From Cyathus striatus (taxonomy: Eukaryota; Basidiomycota; Agaricomycetes; Agaricales; Nidulariaceae): a stretch of DNA of 64,000 bases. This document shows positions 60,240 through 64,000 of the stretch, piece after piece. The notes beneath the pieces are model-generated. The model ran no database searches. It was not told where the DNA came from and saw only the letters and a list, made by a program, of their open reading frames with translations. Position numbers and translations under genes: made by a program. The first letter of the stretch is position 1. Each line of letters opens with the position of its first letter. Where the stretch lies: contig JAOVFP010000016.1 in NCBI GenBank assembly GCA_025738555.1, forward strand, positions 62,001-126,000. The letters run 5' to 3'.

Positions 60240-62802
60240 CTAACACTGGGAATGTTTGTACGCACACTCCCGCTTATACTTAACCTCTTCTTCAGCTCCA
60301 TTAAATATCCCGCTATATTCTACATTCGGAATTGACTACAGACTTTAGCAGAAACATCGCAGCGAACCATACTTTCAGTATCTCTTCGAGCCTACGTATA
60401 AATAATATCAGTATACACATATAGTATGTACGAAGTGAGAACACACTCGACTGGGAGATCATCAATCTACAAACAAGTGTTCGTCAATACCGTCAAACTG
60501 ATGCGTAAAGATAAATACGAACCTGCCGCCCCCCATACTTCACAGCAGCGTCATTTAGCCATGCCACGAGAAATCTCAGTCTAGCTACATGTCTTCCATC
60601 TGTCTCCATTCAAGACCTTCTCTCTCTATATACAATACATACCCTTCCCTTGCTCTGGACCAGCGAACTGAAAGTGTTTCCCGTACCCCTGTCGCTCTTC
60701 CACCATGGCATCGTAAGATGCCCAAGACGGGGTTTAGATGGCAGAAACGCTGTGCGAGACCACACCTCCCCGATCGCGAGCGAGCCGAATTCAGCATACG
60801 TAAATTCTTGTAATCCATAGTTCACTATGCGCATCAGTAGTATCGATATGCATAGTGATAAAAGAGACAAAACGAACTGTTGACAAATGCCAAAGTAGGA
60901 TCATCGATGTAAAACGTATCCAGGTATAAACCTCGCAGATGTGTCCCGTCGGTAACGATAGGTTGTTTCTGAATCCTAGGGAATGTACCATTCACTCCAA
61001 GGGACGAGTTCGTGTATTGTGGAAGGAAGGGGAAGGTGTAGCGGTATCCTGTTCCGAATAGAATGTTATCTATGCCTGTGAGAATCTAGACGATGCATTC
61101 TGTCAGAATTACGAAGTATGGAATGAGTAAACGTGAAGGAGAGTGAGGGTTGAGAGCGGCGGGGAGACGCAGAGAAGGAGGAAGGTTGGAATGCGTGAAG
61201 GAACTAAACTTGTGTCCGCTTCCAAAACAGGATCAACCAAATTCGAGGGCCCAAAGAAGAGTCGAAGGTAAAAAACCAAAAGATAAGACTTACAGTTCCA
61301 TTATCGAGCTCAACTTTCTCCTTGTCAATTCCTCCCCCACTCAGTGGGAGGAACCGTGTTATCTCAGGCACAATCGTCGTATTCTGCGGAAGACGACTAA
61401 AGAAAATGCATAGTGGTAAGTGAGGGACAGTAGCTGCAAGATGAGTTGTCAGTAAGAGAGAAGAGGTAAGAAAACGTCAGAAACCCACCATTATCTGGCT
61501 ACATATAGTTGGTGCGGTCAACCTTTAGATACAGCAGAGGAAGGATAAACATACCCTAATAGATTGATACACAATCTTCGCTGACGGATTGATTTCCCTA
61601 GATATATCCCCTCCACTCGTCTGTCCTACATAGCTTCAGACCTACCAAACCATTCACACAGAAAGAAACATACAGCAGCACCAACAATCAATACACTCTT
61701 CCCCTCGAAACTATCTGGAATCCTATACTCCCTTGAATGAGTAATTTTGCCAGGGAACGCCTTTGCCCAAGCTTCCAGACCAGGAATTTGGGGTACATTC
61801 GGGGCATTGTACCATCCAGTGGCGACAAGTACTGCGTCATAATGCTTCAGCCGCGTCAGTTCCCCGCTCAATACATCAACAGAGAAATCATACCTCCTTA
61901 GTCCACGTAGCTTTCGTAACACTACCATTCTTCGTAACCGTCTTAAGCGTTAACGTCCACCCCTCCCGCTCCCCATTATCATTATAATGTTCCTCAGCAA
62001 GCTCAACGCGAGTGTTATACCGCATGTTTGGGTTATTATCGTTATTATTAATACCGTGGTATGAAGCAAATGCGCGTAGGTACCGATGGACTTTCTGGTG
62101 CGGAAGCTCTGCGTATGGGTGTTAAAGAGGATAAGGTGGACGGAGGAAAGGCAAGGGACGTACCCCATGGTGTGCCCTTTGGTCAGGGAAACTCACGAAT
62201 CTATACACGACTTCACTGTCAACACCGCACGAGAGAAGAACCAACAACACATCACCTGTTGAACAGGCTGCATATGCATCAATACCAAATTACATCAAGC
62301 ATCGCGAACCGAACTCACAGAAGGTACATTAGTCGTCAACCTCTTCCAGATCGGCTTAGGCGCTCTATGGCCCCTCCTAATCCGTTCCCCCACTTCCTCG
62401 CCATAAACCTCCGTATATGGCATCTGCACACCGTGCGGTGGTAAACTAGGCTCGTAATCGCCCACAGACACATCCACGTTCGGAGTGGGAGTGTATAACG
62501 GCACTTCGTCTGTGTAATGCCAGTTCCCGCCAGGTGTGGTGTCCCGCTCGATGAGGTGTACTGTGGAGTTGAGTTGAGTCAGTTCGCGGTAAGCTGTGAG
62601 CCCTCTGTAATTCTATCTGTGAGTAAAGCAGATACACTCGTAGAGAGGAAGGAACAGACCCAGGCCCAGCGCCAATTACAGCGACTTTCCGAATCGGCCA
62701 TTTGAACTGGTATGCATCTTCTGCATCGCTGTAGAATAATGGTGTCCGCCGGGCGAGCACAAGTGGGAGCAGCAAAAGCACACTGAGTAGTCTCATGGCC
62801 AT
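60240..62802 (-). CDS. Flavin-dependent monooxygenase copy C, secretory N-terminus, multi-exon
   Basis: Paralogue of the gene at 25,086-27,714 with the same exon plan. Start ATG 62,802 (62,796 is an alternative) gives a hydrophobic MRLLSVLLLLPLVLARR signal-like head, then VAVIGAGPG for FAD. Later exons give ERDTTPGGNWHYTDEVPLY, PHQKVHRYLRAFASYHG, VLVATGWYNAPNVPQIPG, a canonical FMO signature FPGKITHSREY and VLIVGAA...SGGDIS for NADPH. The end is YKRECAYKHSQC, TAG at 60,240. It is intact in the parts read and keeps the signature Gly lost in copy B. About ten exons with 45-70 nt introns. NADPH-dependent oxygenation of an unknown substrate, probably in the secretory pathway. Confidence 0.8.
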
Positions 62803-64000
62803 GTCGATGGAGAGGAGAAGGGTCCAGGAAGAATCCCACGGTGGAAGGGAGATTTAAGTGCCTGCTTCCCTTTGATGTGGCCCATTTCGAGAAGACGGTG
62901 GCGCAAAGCTTATTTCAGATGGGGTTGAAGTATTCTCTGTGGCTTGATCAAGAACATTTTTGCATGTATTGTGAGTATATCGAATTATTTACACTGTTAA
63001 AAGGAAAGGCTATAAGAGTTTTGGGTTGGGTTTGAAATTTGGGCAACTTCAAGTGGCCAGAGAGGCATGAAAGGATTGACAGTACGTATTATACCGAAAA
63101 TGAACAAATAGCACGTGTGCGACAGATATCCGGGAGAACGACACGTTCAGGGCAAACTGCAAAGCCATTCTGCCGTATCTCTTTAGAGAAGGCGAACATA
63201 GCCGCCACGCACAGCCCGAAACCGTCTAATTTCATACAGTGCGAAAGGCTGATGGTGGTGGTTGCGTACAGAAATTGGAAAGTATGGAAAGACGGATAGC
63301 CCTGGGACAATCATACTTGATCTCATCACTGATATTCACATTCCGCTTCGGCGCTTCGGCCTTCCGGCAACAACCTTTGGAAGTTATGTCGATTTTCAAG
63401 GCGCTGCGGACAAGCTACAGAGCAAAATGGGCTCAGAACTCCGTTTTTTATATGTACTGCATATAATTTGTAATATAATGGATAGCGATTAGTGTATCTA
63501 TTCTCAAATATAATTTATCGTTTACTTCCCCTCTCAGTTGGAGCACTGATGGGTGCGGCCCCTTTTAAAAATTTCAAACTTTAGTCATTAATTACACTGA
63601 CATTAACAAGCTCTTGGAAATTGTACACTTGATTGTATACACGCTGAATACATACATTGGAATGCTAATACCACTAGCTCTATGTAGGTGATCTGTGAGC
63701 AGTATTTACACAATACCTACTGTCAGCATGTAAGAGGGTCATGAATCAATCTAAACAAGATCCAAATTGACTAAATTACCTCCACTTTCAGACTGTTTTC
63801 AGACTTTGTTCCGACCTCAGACAAGAAATTGACTATAGAGTGATTAGGGTTTGACTAGTGCGTTACAAGTGCATGACTATGAATGACTGACCGCCTTTAC
63901 TGAGAGTCGGTCATGATGCATTCATGGCGCAAGTACCTATTGAACGCCCATAACATAAAAGTTCTTTAAGAGTCTTCTAAGAAAAATCTATAACTACCAC
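62803..64000. other. Upstream of FMO copy C to window end, no gene seen
   Basis: Several overlapping short frames, none with recognisable content or consistent splicing. AT-rich toward the right edge. Confidence 0.4.

Overview
The window looks like chromosomal DNA from a filamentous basidiomycete, probably an Agaricomycete. Genes are split by many 50-70 nt GT-AG introns, and the mobile elements are the usual ones for that group: a Ty3/gypsy chromovirus, an APE-type LINE, a hAT element and a KDZ (Kyakuja-Dileera-Zisupton) transposase. No tRNA, rRNA or CRISPR array was recognised by eye. The species was not identified.

Layout. (1) 1-7.56 kb: the pol half of a Ty3/gypsy chromovirus. Its reading frame is broken by a 1.9 kb foldback-like insert made of CACGCTCA/TGAGCGTG hairpins and flanked by a 12-bp target duplication. 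(2) 7.56-12.8 kb: a decayed minus-strand LINE (ORF1 with a zinc knuckle and RGG box; ORF2 with only the endonuclease part). It stops abruptly where the gypsy begins, which suggests that the gypsy inserted into the LINE. (3) 12.8-16.0 kb: low-copy diverged repeats, a GTTGCG minisatellite, and a dead flavin monooxygenase (FMO) copy that is itself split by a 358-bp TA-flanked MITE. (4) 16.86-20.85 kb: a complete hAT element with 20-bp inverted ends and an apparently intact multi-exon transposase. (5) 21.6-27.7 kb: host-type genes, namely two tandem paralogous short-chain dehydrogenases and an FMO with a signal peptide. (6) 28.4-57.5 kb: a 29-kb element bounded by 42-bp imperfect terminal inverted repeats. 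(7) 59.2-62.8 kb: a small membrane-protein gene with a frameshift and a third FMO copy.

The most notable object is the 29-kb element at 28,417-57,482. Inside its terminal repeats lie two large arrays (about 4.3 and 6.4 kb) of the same mosaic repeat family in opposite orientations. Between the arrays are an intact KDZ-type transposase on the minus strand (six exons, 926 codons), three unrecognised spliced genes on the plus strand (553, 313 and 746 codons), a 181-bp satellite and a second minisatellite. The 746-codon gene has 17 exons whose introns are all phase 1 after the first, and several exon modules are visibly duplicated. I read the whole as a giant cargo-carrying KDZ transposon. The limits are seen directly; the claim that this transposase mobilises the unit is inference.

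Exon structures were derived by hand from GT-AG sites and frame continuity. Those with full arithmetic closure are the KDZ gene, the 553-, 313- and 746-codon genes and the 97-codon gene; the rest are given as spans.
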